Source of the DNA: JANPJV01 sp031425695
GTDB taxonomy: Bacteria; Pseudomonadota; Gammaproteobacteria; Xanthomonadales; SZUA-5
Reading direction: 5' to 3'
Length of the DNA stretch: 64,000 nucleotides
NCBI GenBank assembly: GCA_031425695.1
Contig: JANPJV010000010.1
Location: 52,222-116,221 of the forward strand
This document shows, piece after piece, positions 43,454 to 53,008 of this stretch; the first letter of the stretch is position 1; each line of letters begins with the position of its first letter. Made by a program: the position numbers and the translations under genes. Below the pieces are notes generated by a model. It searched no databases and was not told the origin of the DNA. It saw only the letters and a list, made by a program, of their open reading frames with translations.

Positions 43454-46400
43454 GGCGGCGGCTCCGTCGCTGCCGCGGCGAGGATGAGGCGGCCGGTGAT
43501 CGCCTGCATGAGCTGGCGCGCCTGGTCTTCGAGCTCGCGCAGCAGGCTGCCGCGCGGATCTTCCGGATCGAGCTCGCCGAACAGCAGCTCGTTGTAGCCG
43601 GGCTCGTAGCCGCGCTCGCCGCCGTCCTTCGCCGCCCAGTATTTCTCCAGGCAGGTGAGCCGCTCCTCACGGTTGAGCGCGAGCGCAAAACTGGTGCGCG
43701 GCAGGTACGCGGGGCGGCGCAGGCGGGAGTCCCGGTACAGCGCCAGCAGCGCATCGAGGCCGGCTGCCAGCTGCGCCGGGTCGCGCGCGAAGTCCTGCGG
43801 CACCTTGTGCTCACCTTTCTCATGGATCAGTGCCAGACCGCAGGGCTGCTCCGGAGGACTGCAGAGACGCAGCAAGGCCCATTGCAGGAACAAGGGCAGT
43901 ACCTGGCGAAAATCGACATTGCCGCCGGCGATCGCCACCAGCCAGCGGGTGTCACCGGCGCGGTAGACGCGCTCGATGGTCCCGGTGATGCGGCTGCCAT
44001 CCGCGAGCTCGAGATTGACCTGCAGCGGCTCCGGTACCGGCGCCCCGACACCGGAGAAGGGCGCCAGCTTGCGCGCGTGCGCGAGCAGGATCTCGGCGGA
44101 CGCGCGCTCGTGGGCGTAGGCAGTTTCGCCGAGCGCGCCCGGCGCAATCTGCCCGGAAAGCGCAAGCGCGGGCGGTGCGACCGCGGGGATCCTGGTGGCG
44201 CCCTGTTCGAGTGCCGCCCAGACCATCTGCACATGGCGGCGCTCGCGTTTCTCGATGGTGCTGCCGAGCGGTTCGAGGTCCTGGTCGGGAATGCGGGTCA
44301 GGGCGCGTCGGCTCAGCCCGAGCACATCCTCGCAGTAGCGTCGCGCCGGATCCTTGAAGAAGCGTTCGAGCTGGTCGAGCGAGATGGTGTCACTGGCTGG
44401 TGCTGCCGCCTCCGCGCTTTCGAGGCCTTCCAGAAATCCCGGCACCGGCGTCGGCACGCGGGCCACGGCGAGCTGGGCATACGCCTGCGCGTACGAGAAC
44501 CAGCGCGGATCGGCGGCGTCGCCCTGCTCGAAATAGCGCGCATCGAATGGCTGCAGTGCATGCCGGATCAGCCAATTGCGCTGTGCATCGCGGGTGTTGC
44601 CCTGGGCGCGATCGAGCAGCGTCATCAGCTCTGCCAGCGGCGCTGCCGGATTGCGCGGCTTGCCATCGCGGACGCCTTCGCCGACGAAGCTCAGGTGCAG
44701 CGCCTGGCGCGCGCTCATCAGCGCCTCCAGGAACAGGTAGCGGTCATCCATGCGGTTGTCGCGATCGCCGAGGCGTGGCTTGTCCTGCATGAGGTCGAGC
44801 CCGCTCTGGGCGCGGGCGCGCGGAAATTCGCCGTCGGCCAGGCCGAGGATGCAGACCACCTTGAACGGGACCGAGCGCTGCGGAACCATGCCGCAGAAGG
44901 TGATGCCGCCCGCGAGAAAGGCCTGCTGCTCGGGGATCGCCTCCAGGCGTTCACGCCAGACCTCGCTGACCACGCTGAAGGGCAGCAGCGGGTCGACGTC
45001 GGGGCCCGCAAGCCGGATCTCGCTGGCCGGCTCGCGTGCCAGCCGCTTTAGCTCCATGAGTGCGTCGACTTCGGCATCGTCATCGGGATCAGCGACGAAC
45101 AGCGCCCCGATGACGCGCTCGAGCCAGGCAACCCAAGCCGCCGCCAGCCGCGGCTCGCGTGCACCGGTGCGGACCTCGCGCAGGATTGCCAGCAACTCGT
45201 CGAGCGCGCCGAGGACGGCGACATCCGGACCCTGGATCGGCGCGGCCGGCAGCACGTTTGCGTCGAGCAGCAGGTCGTCGTCATCGCTGCCGAGCAGGTA
45301 GCCTGCAAACATCCGATCGAGGCCAAACGCGAAACTGTTCTCGGCAATCGGGGCCGCGCCGAAATCGGCCTTCATCGGACCATCCAGCCCCCAGGCGACG
45401 CATGCGCGGTCGAGCCAGCGCTGCAGGGCATCGAGCCCGCCCGGGGTGATTCCGAACCGCCGCTGCACCGCCGGCAACGCCAGCAGGCCGAGCACCTGTG
45501 AACGGCTCACCCGCTGCAATGGCAGCTGCAGCAGGCCAGCAAAGGCGTTCAAGAGCGGATGGGTGCGCGCGAGCGCGACATCGGCGAGGTGATAGGGCAA
45601 CGGGCCACTGGCGCGGGCAGCCTCGCCGAACAGACTCGGCAGCAGCGGCGCGTAGTCGGCCATCTGCGGTGCCATGACCACGATCTCGCGCGGTTGCAGC
45701 GTGGGATCGCGCGCCAGGAAATCCAGCAGCGCGTCCTTCAGCACCTCGAGCTCGCGCAGCCGGGTGTGCGTGAGATGGATGCGCAGCGAGGCGTCGGCGG
45801 GCGCGCTCGTGCTGGCGACCGCGCCGGGATCGAGCAGGCGGATGCTCGCCTGCAATTGCTCCAGCAGCGGTGTCGTCGCCGGCAGCGCGGGCGCCTCCTG
45901 GTCCCAGGCATCGCGCACATCCTCGAGCTGGCCGCCAAGCTCGTGCAGCAGCACCGAAAAATGCTGTCCGAGGCGACCCAGCGAGGCGAGCAACGGGTGG
46001 CCGATCTCGAGATAGCTGGCTTCGGCATCCATCCCGTGGCGCAACAGCTCATGGCGGGAGCGCAGCTGGTCCCAAAGCTCGCGGCAGGGATCCGGGAAGT
46101 ACAGGTTGACGTCGTGCGCTTGTGCCAGCTGCTCCAGAGCACGCAGCGCATCCGGCGGCAGGTGGCTCAAGCCGAAGACATGCAGCGTGCTGGTATTGGC
46201 ATCGCGCTCGATCCGGCCCAGGCGCGAGATGAGCTCATGCAGGCGCACGCTGCGCGGACGCACGCCGATGCCCTGGATCAGGCGCCGCCACAGCTCACCC
46301 TGCCAATGCCCGAGCAAGCCCGGCCGGCTTGCGTCGGATCCTTCCCAGGCGAGCAGCCAGTCGCGCCGGTAGACCTGGTATTGCTCATAGAGTCCGGCAA

Positions 46401-46800
46401 GTCGATCCGCCAGCTGGAAGCGCCGGCGCTCGGCGCCATCTCCGTCGAGGTAATGGCGCACGGCGGCCGCCTCCAACAGCGGCAGGTCGCGATAGATGCG
46501 CCAGCGCAGCGCACCACGCCGGTACGGCAGCGCCTCGTCCTTGCTTCCGTGCAACACGGCTTGCGCCAGTTGCTCCAGCCACTGCCCTGGCAGCAGCACC
46601 TCCAAGTTCGCGGCAATCCCCGGGGCTCCGGCCAGTGTCGGCTTGGCGGTGAGTTCGCCGACCAGCCAACGCTTCATCCCGAGGTGCCCGAGCACGATCG
46701 TCTGCGGCGCCAGCACATTCTGCGGCTGCGTGGCCTGCAGCTGGCTCCAAAGCAGCGTGGCCAGGTGCTCGATACGGGAGCTGCGGAAGATGCGGAGCAT
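43450..46800 (-). CDS. recC: Exodeoxyribonuclease V gamma subunit
   Basis: 1116 residues (E. coli 1122). RecC scaffolds RecB and RecD and reads the Chi site; its helicase-like and nuclease-like domains are inactive by nature. Family segments include the N-terminal IFRSSRIEHLATLLW, GHLGMKRWLV, SHLPPDALRALEQLAQ, CILGLADGEFPR and DNRMDDRYLFLEALMSAR. The start is set at MLRIFRSS by family comparison; the much longer in-frame extension upstream crosses a family A hairpin and the divergent sbcD promoter region. Its Shine-Dalgarno sequence is weak. First gene of recC-recB-recD. Confidence 0.95.
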   Translation of the reverse strand: MLRIFRSSRIEHLATLLWSQLQATQPQNVLAPQTIVLGHLGMKRWLVGELTAKPTLAGAPGIAANLEVLLPGQWLEQLAQAVLHGSKDEALPYRRGALRWRIYRDLPLLEAAAVRHYLDGDGAERRRFQLADRLAGLYEQYQVYRRDWLLAWEGSDASRPGLLGHWQGELWRRLIQGIGVRPRSVRLHELISRLGRIERDANTSTLHVFGLSHLPPDALRALEQLAQAHDVNLYFPDPCRELWDQLRSRHELLRHGMDAEASYLEIGHPLLASLGRLGQHFSVLLHELGGQLEDVRDAWDQEAPALPATTPLLEQLQASIRLLDPGAVASTSAPADASLRIHLTHTRLRELEVLKDALLDFLARDPTLQPREIVVMAPQMADYAPLLPSLFGEAARASGPLPYHLADVALARTHPLLNAFAGLLQLPLQRVSRSQVLGLLALPAVQRRFGITPGGLDALQRWLDRACVAWGLDGPMKADFGAAPIAENSFAFGLDRMFAGYLLGSDDDDLLLDANVLPAAPIQGPDVAVLGALDELLAILREVRTGAREPRLAAAWVAWLERVIGALFVADPDDDAEVDALMELKRLAREPASEIRLAGPDVDPLLPFSVVSEVWRERLEAIPEQQAFLAGGITFCGMVPQRSVPFKVVCILGLADGEFPRARAQSGLDLMQDKPRLGDRDNRMDDRYLFLEALMSARQALHLSFVGEGVRDGKPRNPAAPLAELMTLLDRAQGNTRDAQRNWLIRHALQPFDARYFEQGDAADPRWFSYAQAYAQLAVARVPTPVPGFLEGLESAEAAAPASDTISLDQLERFFKDPARRYCEDVLGLSRRALTRIPDQDLEPLGSTIEKRERRHVQMVWAALEQGATRIPAVAPPALALSGQIAPGALGETAYAHERASAEILLAHARKLAPFSGVGAPVPEPLQVNLELADGSRITGTIERVYRAGDTRWLVAIAGGNVDFRQVLPLFLQWALLRLCSPPEQPCGLALIHEKGEHKVPQDFARDPAQLAAGLDALLALYRDSRLRRPAYLPRTSFALALNREERLTCLEKYWAAKDGGERGYEPGYNELLFGELDPEDPRGSLLRELEDQARQLMQAITGRLILAAAATEPPP

Positions 46801-47160
46801 GCGGGATCGGGGCGGATCGGATCGCTCAAATCTACAGCGTCGGCGCGCGAAACTTGTGGATGCACGATCAGGCTCTGCGTGGGCCCGGACCTTGTCCGGA
46901 CGCTTTTCCTGCAGCTGGGCGCTTTTCCTGTAGCTGGTTCCTGTAGCTGGGCGCTTTTCTGCAGCTGGGGGTAAGAGCGTTCGGACAAGGTCCGAACCCA
47001 CAAGGTCCGAACCCACGTAGAGCGATGAGCTCAGAGCCCTGAGCGCCAAGCGCAGAGCGCCCACCCCTGTCCACGCCCCGTCAGCAGCACCCCGCCGGCA
47101 TTCATTCGCGCCGACCGGCCCTCGCGTATGGTGATCTTTCTCCGCCTGCCGCCAACGCCC
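46801..47160. repeat. Divergent recC-sbcD gap with an expanded family A inverted repeat (46874-47020)
   Basis: Left arm GTGGGCCCGGACCTTGTCCG plus GACGCTTTTCC; right arm AGAGCGTTCGGACAAGGTCC plus a second partial copy CACAAGGTCCGAACCCACG. The loop repeats a GCTTTTCCTGCAGCTGGG-like unit about three times. Promoters of both recCBD and sbcDC must lie in this gap; none stands out. No gene is seen. Confidence 0.82.
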
Positions 47161-48393
47161 GTGAAGCTCCTCCACACCTCCGATTGGCATCTCGGCCAGA
47201 CCCTGTTCGACCAGGAACGCGGCTACGAGATGCAGTGTTTCCTCGACTGGCTGCTGCAAACGCTGCAGCAGGAGACGCCGGACCTGCTGCTGATCGCCGG
47301 CGACGTCTTCGACAGCGTCAATCCGCCGGTGTCGGCACAGCGCCAGTTGTATGCCTTCCTGGCCAGCGCGCTGCGCGCGTTGCCGCGGCTGCAGATCGTC
47401 ATGATCGCCGGCAATCACGATTCGGGGGCGCGCATTGAAATGCCGGCGCCGTTGCTCGCTGGGCACAGTGTCAGCGTGATCGGGCGGGTCAGCCGTGCGG
47501 CCGACGGCAGCCTCGATACGGAGCGGCTGCGGATCCCGGTCCACGATGCGCAAGGTGTGCGCTGTGGCCAGGTACTGGCGCTGCCGTTCCTGCGCCCAGC
47601 GGAGATCACCGCACCCGGCGAGAGCCATGCCGACGCGGTGGCGCGCATTCACCAGGACCTGATCGCGGCCGCCCTGGCCGCGCGCCAGCCGGGCGAGGCG
47701 CTGATCGCGCTCAGCCATGCGCACCTGCAGGGCGGCGAAGTGTCGCCGTACTCGGAGCGGCGCATCGTCGTGGGCAATGCCGAGGCGGTGCCGTCGGCGC
47801 TGTTTCCGCCCGAGATCGCGTATGTTGCGCTCGGTCACCTGCACCTGGCGCAGTGGGTCGGTGGCGAGGAGCGCATCCGCTATTGCGGATCACCCATCCC
47901 GATGTCGATGTCCGAACGCGACTACCAGCACCAGGTGCTGCTGGTGGAGCTCGCCGGTGCGACACTGCAATCGATCCGCTGCCTGCCAGTCCCGCGGGCG
48001 GTCGCGATGCGCCAGGTGCGCGGAACGCTCGCCGAAGTGCTCGCAGCGCTTGCCGCGCTCGAAACCGCGCCGCTGCCACGCGAACGCCAGCCGTGGCTGG
48101 AGGTGCGCGTACAACTGGAGCGCCCGCTGCTCGACCTCGCCCAGCAGATCGACCTGGCGCTCGCTGGCAAGGCGGTGCGCCTGCTCGGACCGAGCGCGGA
48201 ATACCCGCAGGCCGACGGCGGCGTCGATCCTTCCTTGAGCGAGCTCGAACAGATCGACCCGCTGGCGCTCTTCGCCCGCGCCTGGGAACGCAAGTTCCAG
48301 CAGCCCGCCGACGCCACGGTCATGCAGGATTTCGCCCTGCTGGTGGCCGAGGCCGAGGCCGTTGAAGACTCTTCGCGGCGGGGCGCGACGTGA
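47161..48393 (+). CDS. sbcD: Exonuclease subunit SbcD (Mre11-like)
   Basis: 410 residues. Nuclease half of SbcCD, which cleaves DNA hairpins and blocked ends. The phosphoesterase motifs are complete: TSDWHLGQ, AGDVFDSVNPP, AGNHDSG, LSHAHLQGG, and ALGHLHLAQ. The start is taken as GTG at 47161 (VKLLHTSDWHLG) from family comparison; an ATG 33 bases upstream is in frame, and neither has a ribosome site. It is divergent from recC. sbcC follows after a 199-base gap that holds a family D hairpin. Confidence 0.95.
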   Translation: MKLLHTSDWHLGQTLFDQERGYEMQCFLDWLLQTLQQETPDLLLIAGDVFDSVNPPVSAQRQLYAFLASALRALPRLQIVMIAGNHDSGARIEMPAPLLAGHSVSVIGRVSRAADGSLDTERLRIPVHDAQGVRCGQVLALPFLRPAEITAPGESHADAVARIHQDLIAAALAARQPGEALIALSHAHLQGGEVSPYSERRIVVGNAEAVPSALFPPEIAYVALGHLHLAQWVGGEERIRYCGSPIPMSMSERDYQHQVLLVELAGATLQSIRCLPVPRAVAMRQVRGTLAEVLAALAALETAPLPRERQPWLEVRVQLERPLLDLAQQIDLALAGKAVRLLGPSAEYPQADGGVDPSLSELEQIDPLALFARAWERKFQQPADATVMQDFALLVAEAEAVEDSSRRGAT

Positions 48394-48414
48394 GCGCGCT
48401 GAATCGGCTGCGAA

Positions 48415-48560
48415 GAGCCTTGGCGCAAAGGGGCGCAAAAGGAAGCGCAAAGGGACGCAAAGGAAGCCATGCAATCGATTGCCGGAGACCCGCATTCGAT
48501 TCGCTTTTTTTGCGCCCCTTTGCGCTGTCTTTTGCGCCCCTTTGCGCCAAGAAACAGGTC
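48415..48560. repeat. Family D inverted repeat between sbcD and sbcC
   Basis: Left arm CTTGGCGCAAAGGGGCGCAA then AAGGAAGCGCAAAGGGACGC; right arm complementary (TTTTGCGCCCC units, ending GCGCCAAG). About 45 paired bases with few mismatches and a loop of about 40 bases. A palindrome of this size inside the operon of the palindrome-cutting nuclease is noteworthy. Confidence 0.88.
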
Positions 48561-48592
48561 TTCCAGAACACCGCAGAGCCCGGTGCGGCGCC

Positions 48593-51500
48593 GTGAAAAT
48601 CCTCGCTATCCGGCTGAAGAACCTGGCGTCTCTGCCAGGCCCGGTGGAGATCGATTTCATGGCGGCGCCGCTGGCGCGGGCAGGCTTGTATGCGATCGTG
48701 GGTCCGACCGGCGCCGGCAAGAGCACGCTGCTCGATGCGCTGTGCCTGGCACTCTTCGGGAAGACCCCGCGATTACGCGGCGTTCCGGGGCGGACCACCA
48801 CGACGCCGGATGGGGACAATGATCCGATCGCAACCGCCGATGCGCGCACCTTGCTGCGACGCGGCTGCAGCGGCGGCCATGCCGAGGTGGATTTCGTCGG
48901 GCAGGACCAGCGTCGCTACCGTTCGCGCTGGGAGGTACGGCGGGCGCGCGGGCGTGCCGGCGGTCGCCTGCAGCCGGTCGAGCGCAGCCTCGTCGATCTC
49001 GATGCCGATTCGTTTTTGACCACGCAGACACAGGAGCACGACGGCCTGATCGAACAGCGCCTCGGACTTTCGTTCGATCAGTTCACGCGCGCGGTGCTGC
49101 TCGCGCAGGCCGAGTTCGGCGCGTTCCTGAAGGCCGGTGACAAGGAGCGCGCGGAGCTTTTGGAAAAGCTCACCGACACGGCGCGATTCTCGCGCATTTC
49201 GAAGGCCGCCTACGCGCGCAAGCGCAGCGCCGATGCCGAGGTGGACCGTCTCCAGCGCGAGTCCGGTGGCAGTGCGCCGCTCGCCGAAGCCGAGCGCCTG
49301 GAACTCGATGCGGAGCTCGCTGCCGCCCAGGGCAAGTTGTCCGGATGGAGCAAGCGCCAGCGCGCATTGGCCGAACTGCTCGCGTGGTGGGACCAGCAGG
49401 GCAGCCTGGAACGCATTCTCCAAGGCCTCGCTGAGGATCTCGGGGCCCAGGAGCGCGCACAGGGAACGCTGACCGGGGAACGCCTGCTGTTGCAGCAACT
49501 GGATACGGTCGCGCCGCTGCGCGACACCTGGCGCGAGAGCACTCGACTGGTCCGCGCACTCGTCGAGCAGGCGCGGCTCGCTTCGGAGCTGGAACAGCAA
49601 CTGCAGGCCGCCGAGGCGCAACGGCTGCTCGCCGAGCGCGGGCGCGACGAGGCGTTCGCGACCCGCACCCAGGCACGCGCCGCCATCCAGGCGGAGCTGC
49701 CGACGTTGCGCCAGGCACAGGTGCTCGAGACCGAGATCAACCTCGGCAGAGTGGAGGCCGAGCGCCGCAGCGAACGGTTACGCCAGGTGCGTTCCGAGCT
49801 GGAGCGCGCGGCGTCCGCCCATACCGCGGCGGCGGCGGCATTGCAGCTGGCACAGCAGGCGGGACTGGCAACGTCGCAGGAGCTGGCGACACTGGCCGCG
49901 TGGAACGAGCTCCACGCCGGCTGGAGTGCACACCGGTTGAGCCTGCAGGAAGTCGTGGCAATCCTGGCGCAGCTGCAGGCCCTGGAACGCGAGGAGCCCA
50001 CGCTGGTAACAGGTGCGGCCACTGCCGCGACCGCCTTGCGCCAATCCCTGTACGACAGTGAAAGTGCCACCGCGGCCATCGCGGCGGCGGATGCGGAGCT
50101 CGCCGCCACCGCGGACGCGGCACCCGAGCTTGCCCTGCTGCACGAGCGCCTGCTCGAGCAGCAGGGCGCGCAGGCAGCATTGGCGCACGAGATCGGCGAG
50201 CTGCGCGATTTCAGCGCGCTGCAGGCACGTCGCCACCGGTTGGTCGAACGCAGCGACGAGCTGTTGGCACAAGCCACCGCGACCGCGGAGATGATCACTG
50301 CCGCGCAGCTCGCCTTCGAGCAGGCCGAGCGCGAGCACGTCCAGACCCAGGCACTGCTGGATCGCCTGCGGCTGGCGCGCAGTGCCGAGGTCGCCGAGCT
50401 GCGCGCGCAGCTGGTCGCGGGCGATCCGTGCCCGGTTTGCGGCAGTCCGGAGCACCCTTATGCGCATGCGCATGCGGTCGAATCGCTGTATGCGCGCAGC
50501 GACGAGCATGAGCTCGCGCGGGCGCGCGGACATGCAGAGCAGGCACGCGAGCGCTGGCAGCGGCTGGAACAGCAGCGCGCGGACGTCGCCGCGCGCATCG
50601 CGGAGAGCATGGCTGCGCGTACGCAGGTCGAGCGCGAGCTGGCCTTGCGCCTGGCCCGGATCACCGACGCGACCGTTGCGCTCGAGATCGGCGAGCTCGG
50701 TGCGGACGTGGTGCTGGTACGACTGCAGGGTCGGCAGAGCGAGCATGAGCAGGCTTTGGCCAACACGCGCGCGCAGCGCGAGCTGTTGCAACAGCGTCAG
50801 CAGCTGCGCCAGGGCGTGGTCGACCAGCGCGACACCGCGCGCGCACGCCGCGAGGATGCCGAGCAGCGTCGCCACCAGGCACAGCGCGAGCAGGATGCCG
50901 CCGCGCTCGTGCTCGAGCGTCATCGCGGCCGGCAGCAACAGGCGCGTACCCACCTGGAATCGCGCCGCGGTGCGCTCTCGCACCTGCTGCCTGGAGCCCA
51001 CTGGTCGCGGCTCGAGAGCGCGCCTGCGGCCGTTTTCAGCGAGATCGATGGCGTGCTCGAACACCTGGACGCGCTCGTGCGGCGGCAGCGCCAGCAGGCG
51101 GTTTCCGAGCTGGAGCGCATCCAGGCGCTGGAACGCTTGAGCGCGGCGCATCGGGTGCTGAAAGCGGAGCACACGCGCGTCGCCACCGAACACTGCGGGC
51201 TTGAGCACCAGCTCGGCGAACTGCGCAACCGGCTGCGCGAACTGCTCGGCGTACACCTCGATGCGCAACGCTGGAGCGAAGCGCAGGAGCAGGCGCGCGA
51301 GCGTGCCGAGCTGGCCCTCGTGGCGGCCGACGAAGCGCTGCAATCGATGCGCCAGCGGCGTGCCGCAGTCGTCGAGCGCATGAGCACGCGCGAACGCGAC
51401 CAGGCCGCGCTCGCCGCTGCGCTGGCGCCATTGCAGTCACAGATCGACGAGTTTCTCGCTGCCCGGGATGGCTTCGATCGCGACTTGCTGGAACAACTCT

Positions 51501-52417
51501 GCATGCGGCCGCCGGAACAGGCGGGCCAGCTGCGGCAACGCATCGATGCGGACGATGCACAATTGTTCGCGGTGCGGCTGCGCATGGCCGAGCGCACTGA
51601 GGAGCTGGCTGCGCATGGACGGACGCGCACCCAGCTGTGGCAGCGCTTCCACGACACCCTGGACGCGCCACCCGCGCTGAGCGAGCTCGAACGGCCGCTA
51701 TGGGCTGGCCTCGTGCCACGCCCCGAGCTCAGCGCGAGCGAGCGCGACGAAGTCGAGTCCGCGCACGCCATGAGCCGACGCAATTGCGCCGATGCCAGCG
51801 CCGAGCTCGACGAGCTGCGCCTGCGCCAGCGTGAGGACGGGCAACGCCGCCTGCAGCGTGCGCATGTCCAGCGCGAGCTCGAGCATTCATTGCGTGAGCA
51901 GCAACGCTGGGGCCAGATCTCGGAGTTGATCGGTTCGGCCGATGGCGCCGCCTTCCGGCAGATCGCGCAGGCGTACAACCTCGATATTCTGCTCGCCCAT
52001 GCCAACGGGCACCTCAGCGAACTCGCGCCCCGCTATCGGCTGCGTCGCAGTGGCAATGATCTCGGGCTGCTGGTCAGCGACCGCGACATGGGCGAGGCCT
52101 TGCGCAGCGTGCATTCGCTGTCCGGTGGCGAGAGCTTCCTGGTGTCGCTCGCGCTCGCGCTCGGCCTGGCGGCCATGTCGAGCCGGCGCTTGCGCATCGA
52201 ATCGCTGTTCATCGACGAGGGCTTCGGAGTGCTCGACCCGCAGGCCCTGGACCTGGCGCTCGAGGCGCTCGACGGCTTGCAGTCGCTCGGGCGCAAGGTC
52301 GGCGTGATCAGCCACGTCGCCGAGATGCTCGAGCGCATCCCGGTGCAGATTCGCGTCCTGCGGTCGGGGCATGGCGCGAGCAGCGTGGAGGTCGTCGACA
52401 CGCACGCGTGCGTGTAG
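48593..52417 (+). CDS. sbcC: Exonuclease subunit SbcC (Rad50-like ATPase)
   Basis: 1274 residues from GTG (VKILAIRLKNLASLPG), longer than the about 1050 of E. coli SbcC. N-terminal ATPase half with Walker A GPTGAGKST at 37-45, long coiled-coil arms, zinc hook CPVC (613-616) at the midpoint, then the return coil and ATPase half with signature LSGGESFLVSLALALGL and Walker B LFIDEGFGVLD. Partner of SbcD. In-frame ORF upstream of the GTG reads through the family D hairpin and is not conserved-looking. The ribosome site is weak. The extra length is in Ala/Glu/Arg-rich coil. Confidence 0.95.
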   Translation: MKILAIRLKNLASLPGPVEIDFMAAPLARAGLYAIVGPTGAGKSTLLDALCLALFGKTPRLRGVPGRTTTTPDGDNDPIATADARTLLRRGCSGGHAEVDFVGQDQRRYRSRWEVRRARGRAGGRLQPVERSLVDLDADSFLTTQTQEHDGLIEQRLGLSFDQFTRAVLLAQAEFGAFLKAGDKERAELLEKLTDTARFSRISKAAYARKRSADAEVDRLQRESGGSAPLAEAERLELDAELAAAQGKLSGWSKRQRALAELLAWWDQQGSLERILQGLAEDLGAQERAQGTLTGERLLLQQLDTVAPLRDTWRESTRLVRALVEQARLASELEQQLQAAEAQRLLAERGRDEAFATRTQARAAIQAELPTLRQAQVLETEINLGRVEAERRSERLRQVRSELERAASAHTAAAAALQLAQQAGLATSQELATLAAWNELHAGWSAHRLSLQEVVAILAQLQALEREEPTLVTGAATAATALRQSLYDSESATAAIAAADAELAATADAAPELALLHERLLEQQGAQAALAHEIGELRDFSALQARRHRLVERSDELLAQATATAEMITAAQLAFEQAEREHVQTQALLDRLRLARSAEVAELRAQLVAGDPCPVCGSPEHPYAHAHAVESLYARSDEHELARARGHAEQARERWQRLEQQRADVAARIAESMAARTQVERELALRLARITDATVALEIGELGADVVLVRLQGRQSEHEQALANTRAQRELLQQRQQLRQGVVDQRDTARARREDAEQRRHQAQREQDAAALVLERHRGRQQQARTHLESRRGALSHLLPGAHWSRLESAPAAVFSEIDGVLEHLDALVRRQRQQAVSELERIQALERLSAAHRVLKAEHTRVATEHCGLEHQLGELRNRLRELLGVHLDAQRWSEAQEQARERAELALVAADEALQSMRQRRAAVVERMSTRERDQAALAAALAPLQSQIDEFLAARDGFDRDLLEQLCMRPPEQAGQLRQRIDADDAQLFAVRLRMAERTEELAAHGRTRTQLWQRFHDTLDAPPALSELERPLWAGLVPRPELSASERDEVESAHAMSRRNCADASAELDELRLRQREDGQRRLQRAHVQRELEHSLREQQRWGQISELIGSADGAAFRQIAQAYNLDILLAHANGHLSELAPRYRLRRSGNDLGLLVSDRDMGEALRSVHSLSGGESFLVSLALALGLAAMSSRRLRIESLFIDEGFGVLDPQALDLALEALDGLQSLGRKVGVISHVAEMLERIPVQIRVLRSGHGASSVEVVDTHACV

Positions 52418-52490
52418 CATGGTCCTCACGCGATGCTTACTGATTCGCGCACCCGTTTTACCTATCTACCGATGTACTCATCAGCCGGAA

Positions 52491-52778
52491 ATGGCACTGG
52501 ACGTACTTTTGGACTGGGTCAACTATCGCGTCCTGCAGGTACGTTCGATCGAAGACGAGGTGCGTCGCTCGTGGACGCTCATGCGCGACACCAAGGTGCT
52601 CGCCGTGTTCGCCTCTGGTTTCGGCGCCGAAGCTGAAGGCCGCCGGATGGCGCACGCCGACTGCATGGCTGGCCACAGCGCCCGCCTGACCGTCCTCAAT
52701 GCGGACGGCAGCGTCGATGCCGAATTCACCTTCACCGCGCCTCCCTGCGACCCGACTCCCGAGCAACCGTCGGAGTAG
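52491..52778 (+). CDS. Small conserved-looking protein of unknown function
   Basis: 95 residues from ATG 52491, not recognised. Composition is that of a soluble alpha/beta protein: two helices with IEDEVRRSWTLMRDTK, a strand-like LAVFASGFG, and a C-terminal strand pair (ARLTVLNADGSVDAEFTF). The G/C-rich third codon positions support it as coding. It begins 74 bases after sbcC and is followed by a family A hairpin, so it may be cotranscribed with sbcDC or independent. Upstream in-frame extension is poor in coding signal. Confidence 0.6.
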   Translation: MALDVLLDWVNYRVLQVRSIEDEVRRSWTLMRDTKVLAVFASGFGAEAEGRRMAHADCMAGHSARLTVLNADGSVDAEFTFTAPPCDPTPEQPSE

Positions 52779-52798
52779 CGGGGCTTTCGCTGTTGATC

Positions 52799-52874
52799 GC
52801 GTGGGTCCGGACCTCTCCGGACGGCTTTTTGCGCGAACCCCCAGAAGCCCCCGGCCAAGGTCCGGACCCACGCC
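52799..52874. repeat. Family A inverted repeat downstream of the small gene
   Basis: Left arm GTGGGTCCGGACCTCTCCGG with ACGGCTTTTT, right arm GGCCAAGGTCCGGACCCAC; loop about 25 bases. Confidence 0.9.
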
Positions 52875-53008
52875 AGGCAAGCCGCCGGCTCGACCAAACG
52901 ACCTAGCACCAGAACGCTTCATTTCTCCTGCACGCATCATAGAAACGAGGCGTAGTGTCACCTGGCGAAGGCACGATTCCGCACGCGCAGCTTCTGGATT
53001 GATTTTCG

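Noticed and set aside
39524..45051. Long plus-strand frames of 795, 561 and 579 codons opposite recB and recC
   Set aside because: They are antisense shadows of recCBD; high-GC genes leave open frames on the other strand, and the products have no family motif, whereas RecB/C motifs on the minus strand are complete.
46801..47844. Long N-terminal extension of recC
   Set aside because: It crosses the family A hairpin and lies antisense to sbcD; RecC family length fits the start at 46800.
48362..48592. 77-residue extension of sbcC over the family D repeat
   Set aside because: Sequence is Arg/Lys-rich repeat translation; the conserved SbcC N-terminus starts at the GTG at 48593.
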